DNA of 64,000 bases from an uncultured Pelagibacteraceae bacterium (GTDB lineage: Bacteria; Pseudomonadota; Alphaproteobacteria; Pelagibacterales; Pelagibacteraceae), in NCBI GenBank assembly GCA_902529715.1, contig CABZXL010000003.1, forward strand, positions 26,623 to 90,622. The letters run 5' to 3'. A program made the translations under genes and the position numbers. Under the pieces are notes generated by a model. That model made no database searches. It worked only from the letters and a program-made list of their open reading frames with translations, and was not told the DNA's origin. Below, piece by piece: positions 1 through 9,728 of this stretch. Positions within the stretch are counted from its first letter, which is position 1, and every line of letters begins with the position of its first letter.

Positions 1-361
1 GGGATAAGCCCATAAGAGCAGCAAATATCCAGAAAACTGATTGAGCTTTAGCTGCACTCATTTTATTTATACCAAAGCTCATGTACAAAACGATTCCTAG
101 AGGTGCAAGCATAACAATCCATTTTAAACCCGAAAAGAATAAGGTATTTCCAAAGCTAGTAAATTCAGTTATAGCTCCAGAAGCATCTGTTACTACCGAC
201 ATCTTAAATGAAATAAGAGCTATAATTCCAGTTAGTAATACTCCAGTTGCCATGTAATTATATACTTTTAGCATGTAGGCTCTTAAGCCCTCATCCATAA
301 CTACAGTAGATTGAGTGGTTGCTTTTACTTTGTTAAATATATTTTGCTTATTAAATTCCAT
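1..361 (-). CDS. Bax inhibitor-1/YccA family membrane protein (C-terminal part outside window)
   Basis: Reverse-strand reading gives MEFNKQNIFNKVKATTQSTVVMDEGLRAYMLKVYNYMATGVLLTGIIALISFK...; open to window edge; BI-1 family-like N-terminus. Not in ORF track because truncated. Confidence 0.8.
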   Translation of the reverse strand, partial: MEFNKQNIFNKVKATTQSTVVMDEGLRAYMLKVYNYMATGVLLTGIIALISFKMSVVTDASGAITEFTSFGNTLFFSGLKWIVMLAPLGIVLYMSFGINKMSAAKAQSVFWIFAALMGLS

Positions 362-429
362 ACCATTTATATAATAGCCTTTTACTATTTATTCAAGATA
401 TCATAAAAACCTTAAAAAATATTTAATAT

Positions 430-1473
430 TTGATGAATTATAGAAAATTAGGCAATACAGATCTTGACGTTAGTACAATTTGTTTAGGAACAATGACTTG
501 GGGAGAACAAAATACTCAAGAAGAGGGTTTTGAACAAATGGATTATGCATTAGATCATGGAGTAAATTTTTGGGATACAGCCGAATTATATGCGGTTCCT
601 CCTAAAGAAAAAACTTTTGGTCATACAGAAAAAATTATGGGTAATTGGTTTCAAAAAACAAAAAAGAGAGACAAGGTAATTTTAGCTACAAAAGTTGCTG
701 GACCGTCGAGGGAATATTTAAGAGGTGGTGAAAATAACTATGGAATTGAAAAAATGACGGAAGCTTTAAATGGTAGTTTGAAAAGACTACAAACAGATTA
801 CATTGACTTATACCAACTCCACTGGCCTGAAAGAAATACTAACATGTTTGGTAGATTGGGTTATGAACACAAAGAAGAAGGCGATTGGAATAAATTCGAG
901 AATGTTTTGGGAAATTTACAAAAATTTATTAAAGAAGGAAAAATTAGAGAAATAGGTTTATCAAATGAAACTCCTTGGGGTGTTTCAAAATATCTTGAAC
1001 TTAATAAAGAAAAAAATCTACCTAGAATGATGTCTATTCAAAATCCCTATAGCTTATTGAATAGAACATATGAAATCGGTCTTGCAGAAGTTTCTATAAG
1101 AGAACAGATTGGTTTATTAGCATATTCTCCTTTAGCAAGTGGATACTTAAGTGGAAAATATAGAAACGAAACATATCCAAAAGGATCTAGAATGGAGAGA
1201 GATTGGGAATTTTGGAAATATAGATATAATACTCCTAATTTGAAAGATGCAGTTGAAGAATATTACAAAATAAGTGAAAAATATAATCTTAATATGAGTC
1301 AAATGTCATTAAAGTTTTGTGAATTACAACCTTTTATGACAAGTGTCATTATTGGAGCCACGACAATGGAGCAGTTGAAAACTGATATAGAAAGTGTAAA
1401 TGTAAATTTAAGCGATGAAGTTATTAAAGAAATTAATGAAGTACAAAAAGTTTATCCAAACCCATGTCCATAA
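430..1473 (+). CDS. aldo/keto reductase (Tas-like)
   Basis: ORF; MNYRKLGNTDLDVSTICLGTMTWGEQN..., AKR motifs (NFWDTAELY, IGLSNETPWG). Confidence 0.9.
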   Translation: MMNYRKLGNTDLDVSTICLGTMTWGEQNTQEEGFEQMDYALDHGVNFWDTAELYAVPPKEKTFGHTEKIMGNWFQKTKKRDKVILATKVAGPSREYLRGGENNYGIEKMTEALNGSLKRLQTDYIDLYQLHWPERNTNMFGRLGYEHKEEGDWNKFENVLGNLQKFIKEGKIREIGLSNETPWGVSKYLELNKEKNLPRMMSIQNPYSLLNRTYEIGLAEVSIREQIGLLAYSPLASGYLSGKYRNETYPKGSRMERDWEFWKYRYNTPNLKDAVEEYYKISEKYNLNMSQMSLKFCELQPFMTSVIIGATTMEQLKTDIESVNVNLSDEVIKEINEVQKVYPNPCP

Positions 1474-1976
1474 TTAACAAAAAAATTATATTTTTTTTAA
1501 GTATTTTTATTTTTTCAATAAACTATGTTTCCGCTGAAGAGTTAAAAAAAATTAGTAAGTCTAAAGACTGGGAAACATTAGTTTTAATTAAAGATGATGG
1601 ATTAACTTGTTTTGCTCAAACTAAACCTGTTTTACAATCTCCTAAGGCAAATAAAAGAGAAGCAAGACTTTTTGTATCATTCAGGCCAAATGATAAAGTT
1701 ACTGATGAAATTAGTATAACATCTGGTTATGAATTTAATTCCCAGAATTCAATATTAGCAACATCCGGAAAAAAAAAATATAAATTTGATATTGCTCAAG
1801 ACGGGTTTGCATGGATTTCGAGTAATAAAGTTGAAAAAAAAATGATCAATACTATGAAAAAAGGCTCTAGAATAATGATAACTGCTTACAATAAATCTGG
1901 ATCTCAAACAATTGACCACTATTCATTATTAGGTTTTACAAAAGCCTATAATACTGCAAAAAAAAGTTGCACATAA
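1464..1976 (+). CDS. invasion associated locus B (IalB)-like secreted protein
   Basis: ORF with signal peptide; IalB-like pattern (DWETLVLIKDDGLTCFA...FVSFRP...SGYEF). Confidence 0.65.
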   Translation: MSIINKKIIFFLSIFIFSINYVSAEELKKISKSKDWETLVLIKDDGLTCFAQTKPVLQSPKANKREARLFVSFRPNDKVTDEISITSGYEFNSQNSILATSGKKKYKFDIAQDGFAWISSNKVEKKMINTMKKGSRIMITAYNKSGSQTIDHYSLLGFTKAYNTAKKSCT

Positions 1977-1982
1977 TTTTTA

Positions 1983-3167
1983 ATGAAATTAAGTAAAAGA
2001 ATTGTGCTCGCTTATTCAGGTGGGTTGGATACCTCAATTATTTTAAAATGGCTTCAAGAAAATTATAAAGCTGAAGTTATTGCTTATACAGCTGATATCG
2101 GCCAAAAAATCGATAGAAAAAAAATAATTAAAAATGCAAAAAAGCTAGGAGTAAAAAAAATAATAATAAAAGATTTAAAAGATATTTTTGTCAAAGATTA
2201 CGTCTTTCCAATGATAAGAGGTCATGCAATTTATGAAGGTGTTTATTTATTGGGAACATCAATTGCAAGACCATTGATTGCAAAAGATCAAATAAGAATT
2301 GCAAAAAAATTTAAAGCATATGCAGTTTCGCATGGATCAACAGGTAAAGGAAATGATCAAGTAAGATTCGAACTTGGTTACCATTACTTTGGACCAAAAA
2401 TAAAAATTATAGCTCCTTGGAGAATTTGGAAACTTAAATCCAGAACCGACTTAATTAATTATGCAAAAAAATATGGAATACCAATTCCAAAGGATAAAAA
2501 GGGTGCACCACCATTTTCAGTAGATGATAATTTGTTTCACACATCAACTGAAGGAAAAGCTTTAGAGAATCCAAAAAATTCAGCTCCTGAATTTATTTTT
2601 CAAAGAACAACTTCTCCAGAAAAAGCACCAAATAAAGCCTCCTATGTAACAATAGGATTTAAAAATGGAGACCCTGTAACTATTAATGGTAAAAAATTAT
2701 CTCCTTCAAAACTTTTGGAAAGTCTCAACCATCTAGCTGGTCAAAATGGAATTGGAAGAGTTGATCTTGTTGAAAATAGATTTATTGGAATAAAATCAAG
2801 AGGTGTTTATGAAACTCCCGGTGGAACTTTATTGATCAATGCTCATAGAGCAATTGAATCTGTTACGTTAGATAAAGAAACTATGCATAAAAAAGATGAA
2901 ATAATGCCTAAATATGCAGAACTCATTTACAATGGTTATTGGTATTCTAAAACGAGATTTAAACTTCAAAAAATTGTCGATCAAAAAAGAAACAAAGTCA
3001 ATGGGTCTGTTAAACTTAAACTATACAAAGGTAATATTACAATTGTATCTAGACAAACTAAAAGTAATGCTTATTCAATGAAAAAAGTTTCGTTTGAAGA
3101 AAATAAAACATTTAATAAATCAAATGTTGAGAGATTTATTAATTTCCATAAAAAAAATTTAAAATAA
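1983..3167 (+). CDS. argG: argininosuccinate synthase
   Basis: ORF; KRIVLAYSGGLDTSIILKWL, AYTADIGQ, SHGSTGKGNDQVRFE. Confidence 0.97.
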   Translation: MKLSKRIVLAYSGGLDTSIILKWLQENYKAEVIAYTADIGQKIDRKKIIKNAKKLGVKKIIIKDLKDIFVKDYVFPMIRGHAIYEGVYLLGTSIARPLIAKDQIRIAKKFKAYAVSHGSTGKGNDQVRFELGYHYFGPKIKIIAPWRIWKLKSRTDLINYAKKYGIPIPKDKKGAPPFSVDDNLFHTSTEGKALENPKNSAPEFIFQRTTSPEKAPNKASYVTIGFKNGDPVTINGKKLSPSKLLESLNHLAGQNGIGRVDLVENRFIGIKSRGVYETPGGTLLINAHRAIESVTLDKETMHKKDEIMPKYAELIYNGYWYSKTRFKLQKIVDQKRNKVNGSVKLKLYKGNITIVSRQTKSNAYSMKKVSFEENKTFNKSNVERFINFHKKNLK

Positions 3168-3171
3168 AATA

Positions 3172-3390
3172 TTATTCTTTATTTTTGGCAACTTCACGAG
3201 GATCTGGTATTTCTCCAAAAGAATATCTTATTACATGAATTATTACCCAGCCCAAAGCCATTGATGTTAAAATATAGTAAATAAAAGCTAAAGACTCGTT
3301 TTGAGCAAAATCTTTTAGATCTGCTCCCCAATAAATTATATTCCAAAAGAAAAAAAAGAATAATTCATAAATAATTATAATTTTAAACAT
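3172..3390 (-). CDS. small membrane protein, unknown function
   Basis: 72-aa ORF with two hydrophobic segments. Confidence 0.55.
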   Translation of the reverse strand: MFKIIIIYELFFFFFWNIIYWGADLKDFAQNESLAFIYYILTSMALGWVIIHVIRYSFGEIPDPREVAKNKE

Positions 3391-3459
3391 AGTTTTAAAT
3401 CTTAGTTACTAAGATGATGTAGTGACCTGTAACCTAATTGAAAGTTATTAATCTTTGTT

Positions 3460-3510
3460 TTTTGTCGCAGTCTAAAGATTATATGACAAAGTAAATTTCC
3501 TGCGACAAAA
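3460..3510. other. inverted repeat / potential RNA hairpin in intergenic region
   Basis: TTTTGTCGCAG (3460-3470) and its exact reverse complement CTGCGACAAAA (3500-3510), extendable outward with a small bulge to TCTTTG/CAAAGA. Confidence 0.6.
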
Positions 3511-3677
3511 CAATCAAAGATCAAAATTATCAATTAAAATACTTAATCTAGTTAATGAAAGAAAAAAAAAAGAAAAAAAATTCTATTTCATCAATATTTG
3601 TCAGGAAATATATTTACTATTATTATGCTTTTTTTTGGTTAATCCTAATTTCTTATCTGCTTATAAAGTAATATAAT

Positions 3678-4823
3678 ATGTATTTTGAACCGTCTAGAAA
3701 AGCGGCAATTAAACAATTAAATAATTTTATTGAAGAAAATCTTATAGAATATTCTAAACAAAGAAACTTTGATTATGGACCAAATCAAAGAACAAATACT
3801 TCGTGTCTATCACCATATGTATCGCATGGCATAATCAGTGAAAAAGAAATTATTGATAAATCCTTAAAAAAAAACTCATTCATAAAAAATGAAAAATTTA
3901 TTCAAGAAGTTTTATGGAGAATTTATTGGAAGGGGTGGCTAGAATTAAGGCCGAATGTTTGGTCAGATTATTTAGAAGATTTAAAAAAAATAAAAGAAAA
4001 TTTCGAAGATAATGAAAACTATTTAAATGCGATTAGTGGTAAAACAAATATTGAATGCTTTAATTATTGGGTAAATGAGCTCAAAAATCATAACTATCTT
4101 CATAATCATGCAAGAATGTGGTTTGCAAGTATTTGGATATTTACTCTTGGTTTGCCTTGGCAATTAGGTGCTGAATTTTTTATGAAATATCTTTTTGATG
4201 GAGACTGTGCATCTAATACTTTGGGCTGGAGATGGGTTGCAGGAGTTCAAACAAAAGGTAAAAATTATGTTGCTTCGGAGTGGAATATAAAAAAGTTCAC
4301 CAATAATAGATTTGACAATATTAAACTTAATGAAAACCCAGTTCCAATAGAAGATGATAGAAATTATACGATTTTGAATAATGATTTTCTAAATGCAAAT
4401 TTATCTGAGAATCAGCATCTGTTAATATTTGAAAATAATATGTCCTTCGAGCAATCTAACTTTAACTATCAATCATTTAAAAATATTTATTTTGTTTTTA
4501 ATGGAAATGAATCTAGGCAAATAAAATTAGACGAAAAAGTTCTCAACTTTAAAAGGTCTCTTATAAATAATCAAATTGAAGATTTAAAAAATAAATCATT
4601 ATATTGTAAAATGATTAATGTTGAAGATTTAAAAAATATGAAAGAAAATTTATTGGCTTTATATCCATCCGTTGGAGAAAATCTTGATTACATCAATTCA
4701 AATAATCTTAAAAATATTTCTTTTTTATACAGAAAAATTGACCAGTACTCTTGGAAATATTGCAATAAAGGTTTTTTCAATTTTAAAAATTATATACCAA
4801 AAATAATTCAGGAATTTATTTAG
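3678..4823 (+). CDS. photolyase/cryptochrome-like FAD-binding domain protein with atypical C-terminal domain
   Basis: ORF; photolyase FAD-domain features near the N-terminus (FIQEVLWRIYWKGW, NYLHNHARMWFASIWIF, LFDGDCASNTLGWRWVAG), then about 155 aa not part of the usual FAD domain. Confidence 0.8.
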   Translation: MYFEPSRKAAIKQLNNFIEENLIEYSKQRNFDYGPNQRTNTSCLSPYVSHGIISEKEIIDKSLKKNSFIKNEKFIQEVLWRIYWKGWLELRPNVWSDYLEDLKKIKENFEDNENYLNAISGKTNIECFNYWVNELKNHNYLHNHARMWFASIWIFTLGLPWQLGAEFFMKYLFDGDCASNTLGWRWVAGVQTKGKNYVASEWNIKKFTNNRFDNIKLNENPVPIEDDRNYTILNNDFLNANLSENQHLLIFENNMSFEQSNFNYQSFKNIYFVFNGNESRQIKLDEKVLNFKRSLINNQIEDLKNKSLYCKMINVEDLKNMKENLLALYPSVGENLDYINSNNLKNISFLYRKIDQYSWKYCNKGFFNFKNYIPKIIQEFI

Positions 4824-4941
4824 AAGAGCATCTTTTAGAACAGTATTTTACTCGATCCCAGTTTAATTTCCATTTTTTTCTCCAAACAAATGATTTTTTG
4901 CAAACTAGACAGATTTTAGAGGGCAAATTTTGCTTTTTCAT
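4816..4941 (-). CDS. DUF2256 family small zinc-finger-like protein
   Basis: Manual translation, not in ORF track: MKKQNLPSKICLVCKKSFVWRKKWKLNWDRVKYCSKRCSSK*; CxxC...WRKKW...W..VKYCS.RC pattern of DUF2256. Confidence 0.85.
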   Translation of the reverse strand: MKKQNLPSKICLVCKKSFVWRKKWKLNWDRVKYCSKRCSSK

Positions 4942-5288
4942 TTAAGTTGATTTTTATTTTTTAAAAATAAAAAGTATGCAACGAATTCATAAACATAGTG
5001 AAAAAGAAAAAAAAGAGGTTTTATCGAAAATACTTTTGCTAAAAAATTATATTTTGGAATCTTTGACCAAATGATTAAAAAAGCTTTAGCTCCCCCTATC
5101 ACCTTTCCATCTTCGATAACATGAAGCCTTCTTAAAAGTTCTTCTTGTGATTTAGATGTCAATTTTAAAGCTTCTTCATTATTTGTAATATCAACCCATT
5201 CTAAATTACTATCAGCAATTTTTTTGTAGTGATTTATCTCTAGTCTACAAACGCTACAAGAATTATTAAAAAAAACTTTAATTACCAT
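4938..5288 (-). CDS. DCC (DUF393) family thiol-disulfide oxidoreductase-like protein
   Basis: ORF; FFNNSCSVCRLEINHYKK CxxC motif. Confidence 0.75.
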   Translation of the reverse strand: MVIKVFFNNSCSVCRLEINHYKKIADSNLEWVDITNNEEALKLTSKSQEELLRRLHVIEDGKVIGGAKAFLIIWSKIPKYNFLAKVFSIKPLFFLFHYVYEFVAYFLFLKNKNQLK

Positions 5289-6774
5289 ATGTATTTTTAT
5301 TTATGAATTTTTCAGCTTCTAATAATATTAATTTTTTTCTATCAAGTTTCATTTTATCAAAAATTCTTACCATCATTGAAAGTCTAGGATTTTTTAAAAA
5401 GAAGGATCTATTTCTATTTATAAATCTCCAGTACAATCCATCCATAGTGTTGCACCAATCACCTTTTTTAAAATCCATCATTTTCATAAAATAACTTGAT
5501 CCGCATATATATGGTTTTGTTGCAAAAATTCCTCCATCACTAAATAAACCCATTCCATAAACATTTGGTACCATCACCCAATCAGATGAGTCTACAAACA
5601 TTTCCATAAACCATTTGTAAACAGCTTTGGGTTTTAACTCGCATAAGTTCATTATATTTGAGAGTATCATTAATCTTTCAATATGATGTGACCAGCCATG
5701 GTGTAATGAATTCTTAATTGCATAATCTAAAGGAGGTAAACCTGTTGTACCTTCATACCATGAGTTTTTCATCCTTCTATTTTGTTTAAAAAAATTTCTT
5801 GTCTCCATTTCATCACTATATTTTTGATAAACTCCTCTCATAAACTCTCTCCAACCAATGACCTGCCTTACATATCCCTCTAGAGAATTTAGTCTAATTT
5901 TATTTTTTTTATGAAATTCTAAAATTTTAGAAATTATAAATTCAGGAGTTATAAGACCTAAATTAATATATGGACTTAGTGCACTATGAAATAGAATATT
6001 ATTTTCTTGATGAACTGCATCCTCATAATCGCCAAATAAATTTGATTTTTCTTTTATGAAAAAATTTAAGAGTTTAACAACATCATTGTACTCGGTTGCA
6101 AACCAAAAATTTTTGGTATTACCTGGATGATCCTTGAACATTTTTTCAATAATAGGTTTCAAATGCTTTGTATGTTTTGTTTCTGTTATATTTGGAAATT
6201 TTGGAACCTTTATATTTTTTGGAAGTTTTTTTCTATTATCTTCATCAAAGCTCCATTTGCCTCCTTCAGGATTTCCATCTTTCTTCATTAAAATATTTAA
6301 TTTTTGTCTTGTTCCTTTATAAAAAGTTGCCATGAAAGGTCTTTTATTTTTTGATAAGTAATCATTAAATTCTTCTCTAGAATTTAAAAACATCGGTGAT
6401 TTAATTTTATTCCATATTAGATCATTTTTTTTAAAAAAATTTTGTAGCTTTTTTTCAAAAAACTTATCTTCAATTTCAAAACTTGTAATTTCTTTAATTT
6501 TTTTTGACTTAATGATTTTTTTAACTTTTTCCAAATAATCTTTTTTGAAATCACTTGAATCAATTTTAGTATATTCAACTTTAAATTTATTTTTTTTCAA
6601 GTAATCTGCGTGTGATCTCATTGATGATAAAAATAGTAAAATTTTTAATTTGTGATGTTTTTCATAAGTGCATAATTGATAATCTTCAGCCATAAAAAAA
6701 ATATGGTCATCTTTAAAACTATTTAAATGTTGAATTGGAAATAGTTGGTTTCCCAATATAAAAAATAACTTCAT
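5278..6774 (-). CDS. cryptochrome/deoxyribodipyrimidine photolyase-related protein (DPRP; prokaryotic (6-4) photolyase type)
   Basis: ORF; MKLFFILGNQLFP..., HGWSHHIERLMILSNIMNLC, YICGSSYFMKMMDFKKGDWCNTMDGLYWRFI (cysteine pattern of FeS-containing members). Confidence 0.9.
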   Translation of the reverse strand: MKLFFILGNQLFPIQHLNSFKDDHIFFMAEDYQLCTYEKHHKLKILLFLSSMRSHADYLKKNKFKVEYTKIDSSDFKKDYLEKVKKIIKSKKIKEITSFEIEDKFFEKKLQNFFKKNDLIWNKIKSPMFLNSREEFNDYLSKNKRPFMATFYKGTRQKLNILMKKDGNPEGGKWSFDEDNRKKLPKNIKVPKFPNITETKHTKHLKPIIEKMFKDHPGNTKNFWFATEYNDVVKLLNFFIKEKSNLFGDYEDAVHQENNILFHSALSPYINLGLITPEFIISKILEFHKKNKIRLNSLEGYVRQVIGWREFMRGVYQKYSDEMETRNFFKQNRRMKNSWYEGTTGLPPLDYAIKNSLHHGWSHHIERLMILSNIMNLCELKPKAVYKWFMEMFVDSSDWVMVPNVYGMGLFSDGGIFATKPYICGSSYFMKMMDFKKGDWCNTMDGLYWRFINRNRSFFLKNPRLSMMVRIFDKMKLDRKKLILLEAEKFINKNTYGN

Positions 6775-6804
6775 TAGAAAGTTATAGGTTAAATAATTAA
6801 AAAA

Positions 6805-7647
6805 TTAATTAGATCTTTTGAAGCACTCAATAGTATTTTTAAGAAGACAAGCGATTGTCATTGGGCCAACACCGCCAGGGACAGGTGTTAAAGCTTTTGC
6901 AACTTTTGAAACTTCATCAAATGCGACATCACCCACTATTCCATTTTCTGTTTTATTTATTCCAACATCAATAACTATTGCGTCTTTTTTAACCCAATCT
7001 CCTCTTACAAGCTCAGGTATTCCAACTGCAGCAACTATAATATCGCCTTTTAAGCACTCACCTTTTAAATCTTTTGTTTTTGAATGAGTAATTGTTACGG
7101 TACAATTTTCTTTTAATAAAAGTTGCGTCATTGGTTTTCCATTTAAATTTGATCTTCCAACAACAACTGCTTTTTTTCCACTTAAATTTGGTTCAATTTT
7201 TTTTATCATCAAATAACACCCAAGTGGTGTACACGGAATTGAACTTTCATAACCTGAGGATAGGTTTCCAACATTCATTGGATGAAATCCATCAACATCT
7301 TTGCTTGGTAAAATTGTCTCAATAACCTTTTGCTTATCTATATGTTTTGGCAAAGGAAGTTGTACTAAAATGCCAGATACAGTTTCATCTTTATTAAGTT
7401 CTTCAATTTTATTTAAAACCGTTTTTTCCTCAACTGAATCTGGATATTTAATTACTTCTGATTTTAAACCTACCTCATTCGCTGATTTTTCTTTATTCCT
7501 GACATAGATTTGACTTGGGGCATCTTCTCCAATCAAAATTACAGTTAATCCAGGAACTTTATTATATTTGGATTTTAATTCAAAAACTTCTTTCTTTAGC
7601 TCTTCTCTTAATTCTGCTGATATTTTTTTTCCGTCTATTAAAATCAT
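6805..7647 (-). CDS. folD: bifunctional methylenetetrahydrofolate dehydrogenase/cyclohydrolase
   Basis: ORF; VGRSNLNGKPMTQLLL, VPGGVGPMTIACLL. Confidence 0.97.
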   Translation of the reverse strand: MILIDGKKISAELREELKKEVFELKSKYNKVPGLTVILIGEDAPSQIYVRNKEKSANEVGLKSEVIKYPDSVEEKTVLNKIEELNKDETVSGILVQLPLPKHIDKQKVIETILPSKDVDGFHPMNVGNLSSGYESSIPCTPLGCYLMIKKIEPNLSGKKAVVVGRSNLNGKPMTQLLLKENCTVTITHSKTKDLKGECLKGDIIVAAVGIPELVRGDWVKKDAIVIDVGINKTENGIVGDVAFDEVSKVAKALTPVPGGVGPMTIACLLKNTIECFKRSN

Positions 7648-7650
7648 GGA

Positions 7651-7944
7651 TTAGTTAAATATTATTGGTGCTACGTAAAGCTTCATACACATTTCTATAA
7701 ACCAGATCAACAAAAGAAGTATTATTGGTGAAATATCAAAAGCACCTAGATTAGGTAAAAATCTTCTAATTCTGTTCAAAATAGGGTCGGTTAAACGATA
7801 TGTAAATTCTAATATTGAATAAACAAATCTATTTGATGTATTTAAAACGTTAAAAGCTATCAACCAACTTATAACTACATTTGCAATAACAACATAAGTA
7901 TAAATTTTTAAAACTTGAAGCACTAAATAAAAAATAGCAATCAT
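7651..7944 (-). CDS. YggT family membrane protein
   Basis: 97-aa ORF; LTDPILNRIRRFLPNLGAFDISPIILLLLI. Confidence 0.9.
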   Translation of the reverse strand: MIAIFYLVLQVLKIYTYVVIANVVISWLIAFNVLNTSNRFVYSILEFTYRLTDPILNRIRRFLPNLGAFDISPIILLLLIWFIEMCMKLYVAPIIFN

Positions 7945-9026
7945 TTCTTCTCAACATAAATAGACTGACTAGGAAATGCAAATGATGCACCATTTTTTTC
8001 AACAATTTGTTTAATTTGAATTGCCAATCTTTCCTTAACAGCCAACCACTCATCCCAATCATCTGTTTTTGTAAAACAACGAATATACATATCAATTGAA
8101 CTGTCTGCAAACTTATCAACCCTAACCGCATATCCAAGTTCAGGTTTATAATCTTCATTTTTTTTTATATAATCTTCAATTTCATTTCTAATTGTTTTGA
8201 GTTGATCAACTGTTGAATCGTATTGTAAATTAATTATCCAACTAATAATCCAATTGGTTGTTTGGCTTACATTTATTACAGCATTTTCAGCAAATTGAAA
8301 ATTTGGAATTATTGCAATTGATTTATCAAATTTTCTTATAACGGTTGATCTAAATCCAATTTTTTCTACAATTCCTTCAATTATTCCTTCAACTAAAATC
8401 CAATCTCCAATTTTAAATCTTTTTTCAACTAATACTAATATTCCTGAAATTAAATTTTTAAATAAATCCTGTGCACCCAATGCAACAGCAACACCAAATA
8501 AACCTAAACCTGCAATAATTGGTCCAATTTTTATACCCCATAATTCAAGAACCGCGGCTATACCTAAAATAAAAATTAATACTTTTAATGACTTAATAAT
8601 CCAACCAATAAGTTCTCTTGTTAAAATTTTATTTAAACCACTTAATACATAAGAAACTGGCTCTATAATTTGATGCATAACCCAAAAAATAAAAATGGTT
8701 ATTAGAGTTCTATTAATTGTATCCACAATTTCTCTGCTCTCTGCAGAAAAAGACATGTAATAACTCGCAATAAAAAAACCGATAACTATAGGCAAAAATC
8801 TAGCTGGCCCTTCCATTGCAGAAACAAAAGAGTCATCAAATTTATTTGTTGTTTTCTTTGCTATATTTTCTAATCTTTTAATAATAACTTTACTGATGAT
8901 GCCTCTAAATATTAAAAAAAGAAAAAATATTCCAACACCAATTAATATCTGAAGAATATCAACACCCAAAATTCCTCTTTCCCAGACAGAAAGAAAAAGT
9001 GATTTAAAATTATTAAATAGTTCCAT
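7941..9026 (-). CDS. mechanosensitive ion channel (MscS family)
   Basis: ORF; GLGLFGVAVALGAQDLFKNLISGILVLVEKRFKIGDWI. Confidence 0.92.
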   Translation of the reverse strand: MELFNNFKSLFLSVWERGILGVDILQILIGVGIFFLFLIFRGIISKVIIKRLENIAKKTTNKFDDSFVSAMEGPARFLPIVIGFFIASYYMSFSAESREIVDTINRTLITIFIFWVMHQIIEPVSYVLSGLNKILTRELIGWIIKSLKVLIFILGIAAVLELWGIKIGPIIAGLGLFGVAVALGAQDLFKNLISGILVLVEKRFKIGDWILVEGIIEGIVEKIGFRSTVIRKFDKSIAIIPNFQFAENAVINVSQTTNWIISWIINLQYDSTVDQLKTIRNEIEDYIKKNEDYKPELGYAVRVDKFADSSIDMYIRCFTKTDDWDEWLAVKERLAIQIKQIVEKNGASFAFPSQSIYVEKK

Positions 9027-9028
9027 TT

Positions 9029-9727
9029 TTAAATTTTATATAGCAAAAATTCTTCTTCTCCAGGACTAAAAATAAAAATTTTTTTCCACTTAATTTTATT
9101 TAGTACTGACGAGGATTTTTCGCTTATACACATTAAATTGGTGTTCATCCAAAAATCATTTAATTTGTAACTATTTATTAATTTTAGGAAACTCAAAGCA
9201 CTATTTTGGGAATAAACATAGACTACATCTGGCATGTTTGATCTTAATTTTTCTATAAATTTTTCGTCTAATTGATAATTAGGTTTTGAGGTGTAGTTAA
9301 TAATTCTTTGCACATTGTATCCGAGTGATAATAAATTTTTATCAAGGTCATTTGAAATAATTTCTCCACTCACATAAAGCATTTTTCCTAAAGAAGAATT
9401 AAAATTTTGTAATATTAACTCTTTTAAATTTCTTACATTTCCTCCGGCTGTTATTACATTTTGAAATCCAAGACTAAGTGCTTTTTTCTCCGTTGCACTT
9501 CCAACACAAAAACAAATAATTTTTTTGTCAATCAGTTTTGTATCTAAAAATTTTAATGCATTAGCACTTGTAAAAATTATTGCTTTATAATCTAAAAAAT
9601 TTATTTTTTCATATTCAACTTTTTCAATTTGAATAACTGGCATATGTGAAACGTTATGTCCAAGATCTCTAAATTTTAATATTAACTCCTCACTATCTTC
9701 CAAAGGTCTTGTAAACAAAATATGCAT
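9029..9727 (-). CDS. hemD: uroporphyrinogen-III synthase
   Basis: ORF adjacent to hemC; ILFTRPLEDSEEL, FTSANALKFL. Confidence 0.85.
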   Translation of the reverse strand: MHILFTRPLEDSEELILKFRDLGHNVSHMPVIQIEKVEYEKINFLDYKAIIFTSANALKFLDTKLIDKKIICFCVGSATEKKALSLGFQNVITAGGNVRNLKELILQNFNSSLGKMLYVSGEIISNDLDKNLLSLGYNVQRIINYTSKPNYQLDEKFIEKLRSNMPDVVYVYSQNSALSFLKLINSYKLNDFWMNTNLMCISEKSSSVLNKIKWKKIFIFSPGEEEFLLYKI

Positions 9728-9728
9728 A

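Noticed and set aside
3555-3644. Short Lys-rich ORF (MKEKKKEKKILFHQYLSGNIFTIIMLFFG) upstream of the photolyase-like gene
   Set aside because: Starts in poly-A, very short, no supporting motif; likely chance.
5303-5494. Plus-strand ORF opposite the DPRP photolyase gene
   Set aside because: Antisense to a well-supported gene; no recognisable family. Same for 6134-6322, 6818-7087, 7092-7325, 7301-7507 and similar antisense ORFs.
7850-8158. 102-aa minus ORF overlapping yggT/mscS in another frame
   Set aside because: Out-of-frame shadow of two clear genes.
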